Assembly: GCA_023250635.1 (NCBI GenBank)
Contig: JAHFAI010000003.1
Coordinates: 32,515-87,398 of the forward strand
Direction: 5' to 3'
DNA length: 54,884 nt
Source: Deltaproteobacteria bacterium
GTDB lineage: Bacteria > Bdellovibrionota_B > Oligoflexia > Oligoflexales > Bog-1112
The first letter of the stretch is position 1. The number at the start of each line of letters is the position of its first letter. The position numbers were made by a program, and so were the translations under genes. Below the pieces are notes generated by a model. That model did no database searches. It was given only the letters and a program-made list of their open reading frames with translations, and was not told where the DNA came from. Positions 42,369-50,655 of this stretch are shown one piece after another.

Positions 42369-43547
42369 TTAGAAATTTTTATGATAATCAGCGAGGCAGT
42401 CCATAAGACTACGAGCAACGTGCGCCGTATCGATATCGATAAAACAACGTTGATCACCGAAACGGCAGGGAGTCTTACCATGTTTTGAGCAAGGGCGGCA
42501 GCCTAATGATGCCGAAAAAGACCGGCTTGCGCCCAGCTGCGGTGAAAAACCAAAGGCCTCCACCGTCGGACCAAACAAAACCATCGCCGGAGTACCGACT
42601 GCTTCCGCAAGATGGCTCAAACCACTATCGTTGCTCAACACCACCAGCGCATGAGCTAAGAGCAGTTGACAGGCCTCGAGACCCAATCGTCCACTAAGGT
42701 TGAGGAGGGGCCCCTCCCAGGCTAACTGCTCGAGAAACTCGCCACAAGCAGCTTGATCTGCTTTATCGCCAAGCACAAAGAGTCCAAACTGAGAAGACGA
42801 TTTATGGGGATCAGCAGCATGCAGATTTTCGCTGAGTTTGGCGATAATAGTCCGCAAGACTATTTGCGGAGCGCGCTTAGCAGGAAAGGAAGCTCCGGGA
42901 GCAATCGCCAGCCACTGGATTTGACCAAAAGGAGCAAGGAGACTGGCTACCTCATCCCTCACCGCGGAATTTTTAGAGGGAAACAAGCGCGGGCGAATGT
43001 CCTCGTGGGGAGCACGAGTATATAAGCTGCAGTGTTTACGCAAAGCCTTGCTAAGAGTATTGACCATGTTCTGATACTGCAGAGTACGGGGGGCATTTGC
43101 TGGAGCGAGCCCTCGGGGCGAGATTTTTCGCCCCTGGGCATAGGCGCGCCAAACCAGCAAACTACGGGCAAAAGAGGCTTTTTCAATTACCTCCCTTGGA
43201 CGCCAGCAGTAAGCGGCAAAAAACCAACGCAAAAGACTCGAGCGGAAATTTCGTTGCAAATCAACTAAAAGATCAAGATGGGCAAGCTGACGAAGCAAAG
43301 TGAAAATGGGCGGATTATTATCAACGGCAATATAGGAGACCTCAGGATAGGAACTCCTTAAGAGATTGATAGTAAGTGAACGCCCGATCCAGGTGACGTG
43401 AACAGGGAAGGGAACTTGGGCAAGCAGGTTTAAGCAGGAGCTTGCCAGGATTACATCGCCAATACTGCTTAAGCGGATAAGGCCAATATTATACGTTGAA
43501 GAAGAATAGGGCGCTAAAATTGGCAGTTCCTTTTTGCAGAATTTCAA
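42369..43547 (-). CDS. waaF: Lipopolysaccharide heptosyltransferase (GT9, WaaF-like)
   Basis: 392 residues. IGLIRLSSIGDVILAS is the GT9 N-terminus; IAPGASFPAKRAPQ and VLSNDSGLSHLAEAVGTPAMVLFGPT are ADP-heptose site regions. It transfers heptose to the LPS core. Whether it is heptosyltransferase I, II or III is not settled. TTG start, without a strong ribosome-binding site. waaA follows by 16 bp. Confidence 0.85.
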   Translation of the reverse strand: MKFCKKELPILAPYSSSTYNIGLIRLSSIGDVILASSCLNLLAQVPFPVHVTWIGRSLTINLLRSSYPEVSYIAVDNNPPIFTLLRQLAHLDLLVDLQRNFRSSLLRWFFAAYCWRPREVIEKASFARSLLVWRAYAQGRKISPRGLAPANAPRTLQYQNMVNTLSKALRKHCSLYTRAPHEDIRPRLFPSKNSAVRDEVASLLAPFGQIQWLAIAPGASFPAKRAPQIVLRTIIAKLSENLHAADPHKSSSQFGLFVLGDKADQAACGEFLEQLAWEGPLLNLSGRLGLEACQLLLAHALVVLSNDSGLSHLAEAVGTPAMVLFGPTVEAFGFSPQLGASRSFSASLGCRPCSKHGKTPCRFGDQRCFIDIDTAHVARSLMDCLADYHKNF

Positions 43548-43594
43548 AATCGTGAAGGAATCCTAGCAAGAAAAAGCCCGTCAGAGTAGTTGAT

Positions 43595-43972
43595 TTATAG
43601 GAGAGCATTGATTTTCTGCTTAAGAATCTCGACCTGCTCGGGGGAGCTCAACTGCAGAGGCTTACTAATGAACCCCTTCGCACCTATTTTAAGTGCTTCA
43701 TCAATCATCGCCTGATCCTTTATGGCGCTAAGCACAATAATGCGTGCCCCGGGAGCGAACTGGAGGATTTCGCGCAAGGCTTCGAGACCGCTCTTATTCG
43801 GCATAGTCAAATCGAGGGTCATAATATCCGGGGGGCTTTGTCGATAAATGGCTACGGCTTCGTTGCCATCCCCCCCCTGGGCGATGACGGTCATTTTTAG
43901 AGTTTCTTCAAAAAAACGTTTCATCTGCATTCTAATAATCAAGGCATCATCGACAATGGCTACGGTACTCAT
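43595..43972 (-). CDS. cheY: CheY-type response regulator
   Basis: 125 residues, a single receiver domain. VDDA acidic pair (Asp8, Asp9), phosphoacceptor Asp54 in MTLDLTMPN, and Lys in FISKPL. There is no output domain. GGAG lies 8 bp upstream. It probably takes phosphate from CheA in the same strand's cluster, though repeat copy 3 separates it from cheW. No flagellar genes are present, so a motility role is not shown. Confidence 0.9.
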   Translation of the reverse strand: MSTVAIVDDALIIRMQMKRFFEETLKMTVIAQGGDGNEAVAIYRQSPPDIMTLDLTMPNKSGLEALREILQFAPGARIIVLSAIKDQAMIDEALKIGAKGFISKPLQLSSPEQVEILKQKINALL

Positions 43973-44013
43973 GGCTTATTCTCCTGTTTTTTGTAACTAC
44001 TCAGCATTTTATC

Positions 44014-44135
44014 AACTACGCAAGGCTTGATGCAGTTTTGCTGCTTTCAAGGAGCGAGCAGCGGAGCAGCCGTCTGGCTGTGAGCAGGCGCAGCAACGAA
44101 GAAAGCAGCGAAGATGCACCAAGACCTGAGTAGTT
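44014..44135 (+). repeat. Dispersed hairpin repeat, copy 3
   Basis: A 122-bp element matching copy 2 throughout, with arms AACTACGCAAGGCTTGA and CCAAGACCTGAGTAGTT. Its core stem reads CAGCC-GTCT-GGCTG where copy 1 reads CGGCC-GTCT-GGCCG, a compensated base change. The right end overlaps the first two bases of the cheW stop codon (44134-44136). It separates cheW from cheY. Confidence 0.85.
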
Positions 44136-44589
44136 ACTGTTTTTTAAGCAAAGCGGAAGCAACCACCTGGTGGATATCCAAAATCATCACTAATTCATCG
44201 AGTTCGCGATCCTGATAAAATGCTGCAACCAAGGGGTGGGGTGCTTCCTCCACCGAGGGAGCTTGCCTTGGCATTATTTCCTCAGGTCCCAAGGTTTTTA
44301 CCGCCACCACTGCCTCAACCAGCAGACCAATACTCAGCTGCTCTTGCTGACAAATGACCACGCACGACTGGCCAATAGAAACCGTGGTTTTACCTCGACC
44401 AAGCTTGGCGGCTAAATCAAGAACCGTAATAATTTCACCGCGTAAATTGATCACCCCAATTTCGGAAATATCACTATTGGGAAGAGCGGTGATTTCACTC
44501 GCGACAATAACTTCACGTACTGAAGCCAATGAAAGGCAATAGTGATTCTCCATCAAAAGAAAGAGCAGATATTTTTTCTTGCCATCCAT
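44134..44589 (-). CDS. cheW: Chemotaxis coupling protein CheW
   Basis: 151 residues. LFLLMENHYCLSLASVREVI and ISEIGVINLRGEIITVLDLAAKLG are the CheW beta-barrel landmarks (split: LSLASVREVI, VINLRGEIITVLDL). It links CheA to chemoreceptors; none is encoded in this window. It follows cheA by 30 bp. Confidence 0.92.
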   Translation of the reverse strand: MDGKKKYLLFLLMENHYCLSLASVREVIVASEITALPNSDISEIGVINLRGEIITVLDLAAKLGRGKTTVSIGQSCVVICQQEQLSIGLLVEAVVAVKTLGPEEIMPRQAPSVEEAPHPLVAAFYQDRELDELVMILDIHQVVASALLKKQ

Positions 44590-44619
44590 GCCAGCTCCTC
44601 GGGCTTAAAAGACCAAGCG

Positions 44620-46338
44620 TTAGCCAAAGTAAAAACGCTCAAGAATTTGAGCGATATCCACAATCAAAATCACACTGCCATCACCAAGGATGGTCGCGCC
44701 ACTAATACCGAAAGTATCCTCCACCTCTTGCCCTAGGTGCTTGAGCACCACCTTGCTCTGGGCAATAAATTCATCGACCTGCACGGCAAAGGCTTGGTTG
44801 CGAAAATGCACCACAAAAGCCTGTATCTCGCTGCGTTCCTCACCAGGACGCTCCAGCAAGTAACGCGAGATCTCCGCAGAATCGCGGCCAATGGCCAAAT
44901 GAGCAGCAAGCGGAACCAGGGGCAACATTTTGTCATGAATCATAACCGCACTGTGCTGATCCTGATGCTGTTTAATCTGTTTTTTATCCAAAGAGACAAT
45001 TTCGTAGTAATCGGCATTAGGAATAATATACAGGCTCGTTCCCAGACGAAACACCGTCCCCTCAAACATCGCAAGGCTCAGCGGGACCTTAATCGTCATG
45101 GTCGTCCCGACCCCTTCTTGAGAGGCAATCTCACAGCTGCCCTTTAGCTTTCTGAGAGTATCAAGCACCACATCCATACCTACTCCCCGTCCAGAAATTT
45201 CGGTGGTCTGCTCCTTCGTCGACAAACCCTTATGAAAAATTAAATTAAAAATTTCTGCTTCGCTCAGTTGTTGATCGGCTGTCACGATATTTTTAGCGAT
45301 CGCTTTGGCAAGCAATTTTTCTTTGTTGATTCCGCCGCCATCATCAGCAATTTTGAGATGCAAAAAACCACTTTTTTGCTCACCAACCAAAGAAACTCGC
45401 CCCTGGGCTATTTTACCCTTAGCCAATCGCTCCTCAGCGCTAGCTTCGATACCGTGATCGATAGCATTACGCACTATATGCATCAGCGGAGCAGTCAGTT
45501 CATCAAGAACCAATTTATCGAGTTCGATGGCCTCACCCTTTGTTTCAAGCTTGATCTCTTTATTGACACTTTTCGCTGTTTCACGCACCACCCGACGCAT
45601 TTGGTCGAAGATCTGCTTGAGGGGAAACATCCGCAGAGAAAGAGTGGCACTTTGTAGAGAGTTGCTTACTTTCTCGAGATGCATAAGAGTTTTGCTCAAT
45701 TTATTATCGCTTATCCCCAAGGTTTCGCAGCGATGCTTTAAGGCGGCAAGAAGAATAACCAGTTCGCCAAAGTAGTTGATAATCCCATGCACCTTTGGTC
45801 CGGAAACACGGATGCTTTCCACTTCACTTACCGGAGCAAGCGCTACTGGGGGAGCAACTTTCGCTGCTGAAGAAGGAAGAGCAGCGGGGGGAGAAGCAGG
45901 GGGAGAACTCGGCGGTTGAGCACCCTCGGGCTCGGAAACTTTTTTGATAAAAAGCTCTATCTGCCCACTTAGTTCGGGATTATTGATAATCACCTGAGAA
46001 TTCGCTTCAAATTGACCAACCGCGGCCTTAATAAAATCGTTAACCGCCAGAAACAGGTCTAAAAAACTAGTGTTTAAAGGAATTTTAACTTTTTTTAAAA
46101 CCGTGATTAAATCTTCGAAGCGATGGACAAAGCTACCGAAAGAGCTAAAAGCAATACTCTCTGCATTGCCCTTTATGGTATGAATAAAGCGAAAATAGCG
46201 ATCGATAATTTCGTAGTTTTCCGGCTCGTTTTCCAACTGCAGCAAGTACTGCTCCGCTTCACCCAGCATTTGGCGCGTATCAGCCACAAATATCTTGCGG
46301 AGTTCTTCTTGAAAGCTTTCTTCGTCACTGCTGGCCAT
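44620..46338 (-). CDS. cheA: Chemotaxis histidine kinase CheA
   Basis: 572 residues. HPt domain with phosphoacceptor His53 in FIHTIKGNAESIAF; a Pro/Ala-rich linker (about 138-172) stands where P2 would be, so P2 is missing; then the dimer helix, HATPase with MHIVRNAIDHGIE and ISGRGVGMDVV, and a C-terminal CheW-like domain. It phosphorylates CheY. Without P2 it may rely on direct HPt-CheY contact. No cheR/cheB is present here. Confidence 0.94.
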   Translation of the reverse strand: MASSDEESFQEELRKIFVADTRQMLGEAEQYLLQLENEPENYEIIDRYFRFIHTIKGNAESIAFSSFGSFVHRFEDLITVLKKVKIPLNTSFLDLFLAVNDFIKAAVGQFEANSQVIINNPELSGQIELFIKKVSEPEGAQPPSSPPASPPAALPSSAAKVAPPVALAPVSEVESIRVSGPKVHGIINYFGELVILLAALKHRCETLGISDNKLSKTLMHLEKVSNSLQSATLSLRMFPLKQIFDQMRRVVRETAKSVNKEIKLETKGEAIELDKLVLDELTAPLMHIVRNAIDHGIEASAEERLAKGKIAQGRVSLVGEQKSGFLHLKIADDGGGINKEKLLAKAIAKNIVTADQQLSEAEIFNLIFHKGLSTKEQTTEISGRGVGMDVVLDTLRKLKGSCEIASQEGVGTTMTIKVPLSLAMFEGTVFRLGTSLYIIPNADYYEIVSLDKKQIKQHQDQHSAVMIHDKMLPLVPLAAHLAIGRDSAEISRYLLERPGEERSEIQAFVVHFRNQAFAVQVDEFIAQSKVVLKHLGQEVEDTFGISGATILGDGSVILIVDIAQILERFYFG

Positions 46339-46371
46339 AGCGAGCCCGTTCTTTTGTGCAGAGGGTTGCGT

Positions 46372-47421
46372 TTATTTGCGGCGATCGATTTTCTGCTCGA
46401 TATACCATTGCCGCTTATCATGCTCCATCCGCAAATCAGCTTGTTTGAGTACCTTATCTGCAGTTTCCAGCCCCTCACTGCTCGACGCCACTCCCACACT
46501 CAGATGAACACCCACCGTTTCTACTTGTTTTGAGGTCATATTTGTTCCCTGCACGGTCGCTGTTTCCATAAGCTTGGCAAGTTTCTTGAGAGTTGCGTCG
46601 GCTTGTTCGAGATTTTTTCCGGGCAGCACCATTACCAATTCATCTCCGCCAATTCTAAAACTTAAATCGCCTTCACCTTCTGCTTGCTTAAGCAGAGTAC
46701 AGGCTTTCTTAATAAAGGCATCGCCCGCATCGTGTCCGAGATTGTCATTAACGTATTTCAAGCGGTTGATATCGGTAAAAACTATGGCATAAGCGTAATT
46801 TCCCTTGCTAGCTCGACCTTCCTGGTCCTTCAAAATATCGAAAAAATGTTTTTTATTAAATAGACCAGTGTCATCCTGAATCGATTTTTCTTGCAGTTTT
46901 TGCTGCTGCACATTTATTTCTTGCTCCATAAGATCAAGAGATAATTTGGCATCAAGGTGATATTTGCTATCGTCGCTTACCAAGCGAGAAGAAAAAACTT
47001 GCATTTGCGGATAGTGAATAAGCCCTTCAATCAGGCGGGGAGCGAGCATGGTCTGCGCTCCAAAAGTCTCTTTAATAGCTACCATCGCCTCGCCAGCAGC
47101 GATATTCACCACTTCTTGCATGGTCGAGAAAAGCAGTTCACTGTTTTCGGGTGAATCGATGGCGCTACCACTGATGGCGCTCATCTGCTCAAGATAGTCT
47201 TGCTTAGTAAAGCAAAGGAAAAATTCTCCGTTAACAACTCCGGTAAAAGGCAGACTGACAATAGTGCGGTTAGTAGTAGCGAATTGACGATTATGAATAA
47301 AACTGCGCTCCAAATCAACCTCAAAGGGAAGTCCCAGGATATTATGCAAGGCCTCAACTAAGCTGCGATTAAAGGCTTTGGCTGCTTTTTTAATACCATC
47401 GAGTTTTTTGTCCTGGTCCAC
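46372..47421 (-). CDS. CheX/CheC-like domain fused to GGDEF (diguanylate cyclase)
   Basis: 349 residues. The N-terminal half (about 1-170) resembles CheX/CheC phosphatase-like proteins (VNGEFFLCFTKQDYLEQM, MQEVVNIAAGEAM). A short helix leads to a GGDEF domain with DTGLFNKKHFFDIL and active loop RIGGDELVMVLPG, where Phe of GGDEF is Leu. It could make c-di-GMP under control of the chemosensory signal; catalytic activity is inferred. GTG at 47421 chosen because AGGAGG is too close to the upstream GTG. First gene of the cluster. Confidence 0.75.
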   Translation of the reverse strand: MDQDKKLDGIKKAAKAFNRSLVEALHNILGLPFEVDLERSFIHNRQFATTNRTIVSLPFTGVVNGEFFLCFTKQDYLEQMSAISGSAIDSPENSELLFSTMQEVVNIAAGEAMVAIKETFGAQTMLAPRLIEGLIHYPQMQVFSSRLVSDDSKYHLDAKLSLDLMEQEINVQQQKLQEKSIQDDTGLFNKKHFFDILKDQEGRASKGNYAYAIVFTDINRLKYVNDNLGHDAGDAFIKKACTLLKQAEGEGDLSFRIGGDELVMVLPGKNLEQADATLKKLAKLMETATVQGTNMTSKQVETVGVHLSVGVASSSEGLETADKVLKQADLRMEHDKRQWYIEQKIDRRK

Positions 47422-47631
47422 GGGGCTCACTCCTCCTGCTAATCGAGAACATCGATCTAGCTGAGTGCTTATCGGATTGAATTTAGAGAAAATTTAGAAA
47501 AAACATGCTCTGATTACCATCCTGCGCTTGTTTAGGCGCAGTCGCGACACCCCAAACAACTGCATAACATATTGAAAATATATTAATTTAAATACAAACT
47601 TCTTTTTTTTTCAAAGAAACCCGATCAGATG

Positions 47632-48108
47632 CTAAGGCAAGCGAAGAAAATCGAGTTTAATACCATAAATAGCTAATTTATTGAGCTCCTCGGAAAGCAT
47701 ATTGTGTTCTAGCCTCAGGCGCTCAAGTTGTTGCCTCGCTTGTGATTTGTATTCGCTGCCCTCAGGTAAATTTTCCCATTTTTTACCCTCGAGGCTAATT
47801 TCTTTAATGCGGGTACGAATGGCTAATTTACGCTGAGCAGTCTTGCCTCGTTCTGCATTTAAATCTCCGTCAAGACCGGGAATTCCCATATCCTGACTTG
47901 CAGCACTCACCAGGCCTGATTTGATCCAATCCTTGGCATCATGGCGATCGATGCCTTCAGCGGCCGCTGCAAATAGTTCATCAATATGTTGGTTCTTTTC
48001 CTCGGGGCTCAATGGTTGAAGCTCTGGATATAATGCTTGGCGTATTTCCTGCCTATAAAGAAATGCGGCACTATTTGTATTTTCCCGAGCTAGGTCTTTT
48101 TTCAACAC
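47632..48108 (-). CDS. Hypothetical helical protein
   Basis: 158 residues, soluble and charged. The C-terminal half (QLERLRLEHNMLSEELNKL) looks like a coiled coil; the N-terminal part has PLSPEEKNQHIDELFAAAAEG. No motif I know. AAGGA lies 3-6 bp before a GTG or the next TTG, so the start could be 48105. Divergent from the exported protein gene at 48147, sharing a 38-bp gap. The 210 bp between it and the CheX-GGDEF start are AT-rich and hold nothing recognisable. Confidence 0.5.
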   Translation of the reverse strand: MLKKDLARENTNSAAFLYRQEIRQALYPELQPLSPEEKNQHIDELFAAAAEGIDRHDAKDWIKSGLVSAASQDMGIPGLDGDLNAERGKTAQRKLAIRTRIKEISLEGKKWENLPEGSEYKSQARQQLERLRLEHNMLSEELNKLAIYGIKLDFLRLP

Positions 48109-48146
48109 CAGTCCTTCTTAGGATTGCTGACAACGAAAGGAAATTT

Positions 48147-48521
48147 ATGAACTTTGTAAACCTATTTTCTAACAAAACAATTGCTTTTGGAGCAGCGCTC
48201 TTCTCTATCAGTTTTTCCTCATTCCTGTGGGCTGGTGAATTCGAGCGGGAATTTGATGTTCCTTATACCCAATATTCTTCCCCGCAGCAGCTTCTCTCCC
48301 CTCGTGCCTCCAGCATGGCAAGGCCCGTGAAAACCGGCAAGCGTCTTCATGAGCTGTTGCGGCTTTGGCGGCTCTTTACACGCCCAGTCCAGCTCAAGAA
48401 TCCGCCTGCCAATTTTCTCGTTCCTTGCCATTTGGTGGCTGTGGCCGAGGGGGAAAAGCGGCCGATTAGCCTCCCGAAAAAATCTTGGACTCGGCTCGCT
48501 GCTACGAGCAACCGCCTTTAG
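48147..48521 (+). CDS. Exported protein, unknown function
   Basis: 124 residues from the ATG at 48147 (AAAGGA at 5 bp). A signal peptide (TIAFGAALFSISFSSFLWA) is followed by a basic mature part (RPVKTGKRLHELLRLWRLFT). No cysteine motif other than a lone Cys; I recognise no family. The upstream frame extension would overlap the divergent gene and is rejected. Confidence 0.55.
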   Translation: MNFVNLFSNKTIAFGAALFSISFSSFLWAGEFEREFDVPYTQYSSPQQLLSPRASSMARPVKTGKRLHELLRLWRLFTRPVQLKNPPANFLVPCHLVAVAEGEKRPISLPKKSWTRLAATSNRL

Positions 48522-48553
48522 AAAATTTCTTTCAGATGCTTTTCACAAGTGCA

Positions 48554-48589
48554 GAAAGAGGGGCTACTGTGGAAAGAGGGGCTACCGAT
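48554..48589 (+). repeat. 18-bp tandem duplication
   Basis: GAAAGAGGGGCTAC recurs at 48554 and 48572 with period 18. It lies between two exported-protein genes. Confidence 0.7.
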
Positions 48590-48617
48590 GCCCGAGCTAT
48601 GAGCCCACTCTAATAAT

Positions 48618-48654
48618 TTACCCACAAAAACTGCGGCAGAGCCACAATTAATTT
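48618..48654 (+). repeat. 37-bp dispersed repeat, copy A
   Basis: TTACCCACAAAAACTGCGG followed by CAGAGCCACAATTAATTT. A near-identical copy (about three differences) lies at 54694-54730 in the same orientation, also after an exported-protein gene. Confidence 0.8.
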
Positions 48655-48738
48655 TTGAAAATACTTCCCGTATGCCTTAATCTGGATTTCAATTCTACCA
48701 CCTCAATCGCCACAAAACTATGTTCCCAGGGGCTAGCT

Positions 48739-50244
48739 ATGATGATTATACCGCACATGGTTTTCCTGAACACCATCATTTTTTCTTTGTTCTTCACCTC
48801 TTCTCTGTGGGCGAACAAAGCTCTTGAACAAGCTACCCGCACCCCTGCACCTCTCTTCGAACCAACAATTTTTAATTTCAAGACCCCCTCTCCCTCCCCC
48901 TGTTCTGATCCCCAGAAAAAATGCTACTCAATTAAAGATATGGTAGCTGCTTCACTCTTGGTCAACTATGAATCACGACAAGCCGTAGAACGGCTCTTTC
49001 AGCTCAAAGCCTCAAAAAAAATGGCCATGGGCTCTATACTTCCCCACGTCAATTTCAATACCGCGTATAATGACTACCTGCAGTTTAATCCGGTGGCTTC
49101 CGCCTTAGATATTACTTCTAATTTGGTCGGTTTTTTATTCCCCAATCGCTGGCTCAATTGGAAAGCAAGTAAAATGCTGGTTAATGCTGAAATCGAAAGC
49201 ATGAAAACCCTCTATGCCGAACGAGCATTGCTGATTCTCTCTACCTATTACTATTTGCAACAACAGATTTGGCAAATCAGAGTACACACCCACTATATCG
49301 ACCAGACCCAAGGCCTAATACATCTACTCCACTATCAACATGATCATGGCCTACGCAATGTAGCTCTAGCTGATTTTGGCCTCTTGGAAAACATTAAAGG
49401 CCGACAAATGTATGCCCTCGCCTTTATCAACAACTTAACCGCCACCTACCCCATCATCGCCTATTCCATGGGCATGGACTACCGGGCTGATTGGACTGAA
49501 ATTGCAGTGGAACCAAGTACCCTTACGCCAACCCACGATATTCCCCTTGGCCTCCCCCATACGTATTACCGTCCGGCTGAAGAGCGTTCTACCGAAATCG
49601 CCAACATCCGCGAACTTCTCAAGGCATCACACCTCAATAAATCATCAAATTATTTTGATATCTTTGATCCCAACTCAGGCAATGACTTGGGCGCTGGTTA
49701 TGGCCAGCGCATCAAAGTGGCAAAGGCCAGCATCAAAATATTTGAAATCCAGCTTGCCAAAACTAAAGCGCAAATTATCGTCAGCGTAAATAACTACCTC
49801 AATAACTATAACGACGCCTTAGTGGCGTTGCACACCCTTGAAGAGGTTCTGCCGAGCTTAGAAGATATCAAACAAGCAGTGGCTGCCAACGTCAATAATA
49901 CCGCCGAAAAATTTGATATTATGCTCTTTGCGCGTTATATGGATGCAGCTTATTGGGGACATGTCGATTATGTTGGCGCGTTTTATATGTTTAAATCAAA
50001 TGAAGCTGGGCTCGCCCGTCAAACCTGGGATGGCCCTTATTTCCAAATGGTTTTAGACTACGCCTATAACGAGCTGCCTGAGGTCTATCAAATAGTTAAA
50101 AAAAGCCACTCCCTAAAATTTAAATTATTTAACAAACTAAAGCGTTTTTTGGGCATATTGCCTAAACTAAAAAAGGAGGCGAGCGAGGACCATCTTCCCG
50201 AATACCCCCAGGGAGAAGGCCCCGCAAACCAAGCTCCCCAGTAA
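48739..50244 (+). CDS. TolC-like outer membrane efflux family protein (tentative)
   Basis: 501 residues from the ATG at 48739 (AGGGG at 6 bp). A signal peptide is followed by SIKDMVAASLLVNYESRQA and MGSILPHVNFNTAYNDY, similar to the OEP pattern AxxxNxxxxxA...LPxxxxxxxY, and a second alanine-rich helical half (VAKASIKIFEIQLAKTKAQI). Length (~500) fits TolC-type channels. The C-terminus is charged. No membrane fusion protein or pump is nearby. The family call is moderate. Confidence 0.55.
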   Translation: MMIIPHMVFLNTIIFSLFFTSSLWANKALEQATRTPAPLFEPTIFNFKTPSPSPCSDPQKKCYSIKDMVAASLLVNYESRQAVERLFQLKASKKMAMGSILPHVNFNTAYNDYLQFNPVASALDITSNLVGFLFPNRWLNWKASKMLVNAEIESMKTLYAERALLILSTYYYLQQQIWQIRVHTHYIDQTQGLIHLLHYQHDHGLRNVALADFGLLENIKGRQMYALAFINNLTATYPIIAYSMGMDYRADWTEIAVEPSTLTPTHDIPLGLPHTYYRPAEERSTEIANIRELLKASHLNKSSNYFDIFDPNSGNDLGAGYGQRIKVAKASIKIFEIQLAKTKAQIIVSVNNYLNNYNDALVALHTLEEVLPSLEDIKQAVAANVNNTAEKFDIMLFARYMDAAYWGHVDYVGAFYMFKSNEAGLARQTWDGPYFQMVLDYAYNELPEVYQIVKKSHSLKFKLFNKLKRFLGILPKLKKEASEDHLPEYPQGEGPANQAPQ

Positions 50245-50264
50245 CATTCTTCGCGGCGGTTATT

Positions 50265-50642
50265 ATGAATCTCAGCCTATACGAGCAGATTGGTGCTGAA
50301 ACAATCGCTCAGGTAATTATCGAGTTTTATCAACGTGCTTTTGCTGACCCACTTATTGGACATTTTTTTCATCGTGTGAACCGCGCCCATATTGTTAGCC
50401 AGCAAATCGTCTTCTCTTCCTGTATGCTTGGCGCCAAAGAGCAAAGCTATCAGGGCAAGAGTCTACGCGAAGCCCACCACCGCCTCCCCCTCAACGAGGT
50501 GCATTTTAGACGCCGACAAAAACTGCTGCAAGAAGTCTTAGGGGAAAGCACCATTGCCCCTTCTTTAGCGACCCAGTGGTTAAGCCTTGAAGAAAAGCTC
50601 AAAGGGCTGATAATTAATACGAGTACCCCCTGCAATCAATAA
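50265..50642 (+). CDS. Truncated haemoglobin (group I-like)
   Basis: 125 residues. LYEQIGAETIAQVIIEFYQRAF, FFHRVNRAHIVSQQIVFSS and the proximal-His region REAHHRLPLNEVHFRRR follow the short 2-over-2 globin layout. Such proteins bind O2 or NO. The ATG at 50265 follows GGCGG weakly. Ddl starts 13 bp downstream, so the two probably share an mRNA. Confidence 0.85.
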   Translation: MNLSLYEQIGAETIAQVIIEFYQRAFADPLIGHFFHRVNRAHIVSQQIVFSSCMLGAKEQSYQGKSLREAHHRLPLNEVHFRRRQKLLQEVLGESTIAPSLATQWLSLEEKLKGLIINTSTPCNQ

Positions 50643-50655
50643 CGGGAGCTTAATT

